Program-made: the position numbers and the translations under genes
In this document: piece by piece, positions 63,025-64,000 of the stretch
Layout: every line of letters starts with the position of its first letter
Numbering within the stretch: the first letter of the stretch is position 1
Assembly (NCBI RefSeq): GCF_000756615.1
Contig: NZ_CP009288.1
Coordinates: forward strand, 186,001-250,000
Source: Paenibacillus durus
GTDB lineage: Bacteria; Bacillota; Bacilli; Paenibacillales; Paenibacillaceae
Direction: 5' to 3'
Length of the DNA: 64,000 bases
The notes under the pieces: generated by a model
What the model was told of the DNA's origin: nothing
Seen by the model: the letters and a program-made list of their open reading frames with translations, nothing else
The model's database searches: none

Positions 63025-63672
63025 TTAGTAATCATATTTAAAAATAACCTGATCTTTTGAATCTCGTCCTTCAATGTTCCTAATTTTCATTTCTCCACCT
63101 ATTACAACATCTAAAAATGTTTTGTTGTCAGACTTTAATCTAACTGAATTAGTTATATCATTAAAATCTTCTTGATAATTCAATCTTACTTCTGAAATAG
63201 ACTTGTCGTTTATAAATCCCAAAAACGCAGTAAAGTTCCTCTTTCCATCTGACATTTTACTAGATAAATTAATTACACTAAAAGGTTTACTTTCATCGAT
63301 GGGATAAAGATCAATAAATTGTAACACATATTGATCCTCTTTCCAGTCAGCATAAATAACTCCAATTGCATTATTTTCACCGGTAATATAAAAAGTAGAA
63401 AATATAGAATTACTATTATAATATGGATAATCAAGATTGATATACTTACTATCAATATTTTTATTAAGTCTTTTCTCAATCCCATCCTTGACTAATTTTT
63501 TAAGATCCGTAGCGCTCACAGCGTAATTTTCTGCTTTATATACCGTTCCTTTACCACTTCCTTGGAAGTTGATATTTTGATTCGAGGAACTATTATCTTT
63601 AAATAGGCCACAACTCGAAAGCAAAACTACCACGGTTAATATTACAAAGCATTTAATAATATTTGTTTTCAT
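63025..63672 (-). CDS. Lipoprotein of unknown function
   Basis: A 215-residue protein with a lipoprotein signal (CFVILTVVVLLSSC, Cys21). The mature part is polar and beta-rich (YADWKEDQYVLQFIDLYPID) with no recognised domain. AAGGAGTAAA precedes ATG 63672. It begins 5 bases after the protease gene ends, so the two form an operon; it may be a partner or inhibitor of that protease (inference). Confidence 0.75.
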   Translation of the reverse strand: MKTNIIKCFVILTVVVLLSSCGLFKDNSSSNQNINFQGSGKGTVYKAENYAVSATDLKKLVKDGIEKRLNKNIDSKYINLDYPYYNSNSIFSTFYITGENNAIGVIYADWKEDQYVLQFIDLYPIDESKPFSVINLSSKMSDGKRNFTAFLGFINDKSISEVRLNYQEDFNDITNSVRLKSDNKTFLDVVIGGEMKIRNIEGRDSKDQVIFKYDY

Positions 63673-63677
63673 TTATT

Positions 63678-64000
63678 TTACTCCTTAAACAGTTGATCTA
63701 ATTCTAAGATGCGAACAAGCCTATCGGTATTTTTCCAATGCGCCATGTATGTTTCTGTATGTTCATAAAGATATTTAGTTATCTCAGAGCTTGGTAAATT
63801 TGGATACATAGCCTTAGTTAAGGCAACGATAGATGTTATAAAAGGAACCGCAACAGACGATCCTGAGTAAGAACTAATTTGATTTTCACCTTCTCCTATA
63901 GATAGAATATCTTCTCCAGGGAAGAACAAGTCAATATTTTTATTAAAGGTCGAATAACTCGATATATTATAATGATTATCTAATGAACCAACTGAGATTA
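63678..64000 (-). CDS. Subtilisin-like (S8) serine protease, C-terminal part
   Basis: The frame is open to the window edge; ISVGSLDNHYNISSYSTFN and then FFPGEDILSIGEGENQISSY lead to SGSSVAVPFITSIVALTKAM. The serine motif of S8 peptidases (GTSMAxP) appears as GSSVAVP, with Ser retained. The N-terminal Asp and His parts lie beyond the window. Operon with a downstream lipoprotein. Confidence 0.75.
   Translation of the reverse strand, partial: ISVGSLDNHYNISSYSTFNKNIDLFFPGEDILSIGEGENQISSYSGSSVAVPFITSIVALTKAMYPNLPSSEITKYLYEHTETYMAHWKNTDRLVRILELDQLFKE

Overview
The window looks like a chromosomal segment of a Paenibacillus-type endospore-forming Firmicute. This rests on the order eno-secG-rnr-smpB-ssrA, strong GGAGG-type ribosome binding sites, intrinsic terminators after nearly every unit, and the sporulation genes prkA-yhbH-spoVR. 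GC content is moderate to high in the core genes and drops sharply in accessory stretches, notably about 10.0-15.3 kb, 20.1-21.5 kb and 60.1-64.0 kb.

Layout. 0-7.3 kb is core: the enolase C-terminus, SecG, RNase R with a long basic low-complexity tail, an ECF sigma factor with its DUF4179-type anti-sigma partner, SmpB, and tmRNA (ssrA). 7.3-25.7 kb is a composite genomic island at the 3' end of ssrA. Partial copies of the ssrA 3' end, most followed by their own hairpin terminator, recur near 9.8, 11.7, 13.6 and 25.6 kb; shorter ones lie near 15.4 and 21.6 kb, and a doubtful one near 17.6 kb. They divide the island into cassettes carrying an AraC regulator plus serine hydrolase, a HEPN protein, DUF817/Xre/DUF2975 genes, a broken retropepsin, a TOTE-type primase-helicase, a zeta-toxin-like pair, a large HTH protein and an AbiEii remnant. 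Two insertion sequences with exact target duplications lie inside (IS4 type, 10 bp; ISL3 type, 8 bp). No integrase gene is visible.

26-33 kb: gene fragments, a small membrane protein, an intracellular subtilisin translationally coupled to an endonuclease I, and a Fur-controlled siderophore ABC importer. 33-41.5 kb: stress and small-molecule metabolism: TetR regulator, alpha/beta hydrolase, SDR, tautomerase, AraC regulator, old yellow enzyme, aldo-keto reductase, LysR regulator and EamA transporter. Two copies of a ~165 bp hairpin-forming repeat sit in two divergent promoter regions here. 41.5-46.3 kb: a second ECF sigma/DUF4179 pair, tRNA-Leu(CAG), a MATE pump, and a NifO-like and a NifX-like protein. 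46.4-52.7 kb: two glycosyltransferases, then a NitT/TauT-type ABC transporter operon ending in a radical SAM protein with an unusual cysteine motif, preceded by a leader with a strong hairpin. 53.6-58.5 kb: spoVR, yhbH and prkA on the minus strand. 59.0 kb: ModD, a molybdenum-associated NadC homologue. 60.2-64 kb is a second accessory, decaying region: AbiEi with truncated AbiEii, a frameshifted gene, an IS110 remnant, a lipoprotein and the end of a subtilisin-like protease.

All family calls come from reading the sequence; no database search was run.
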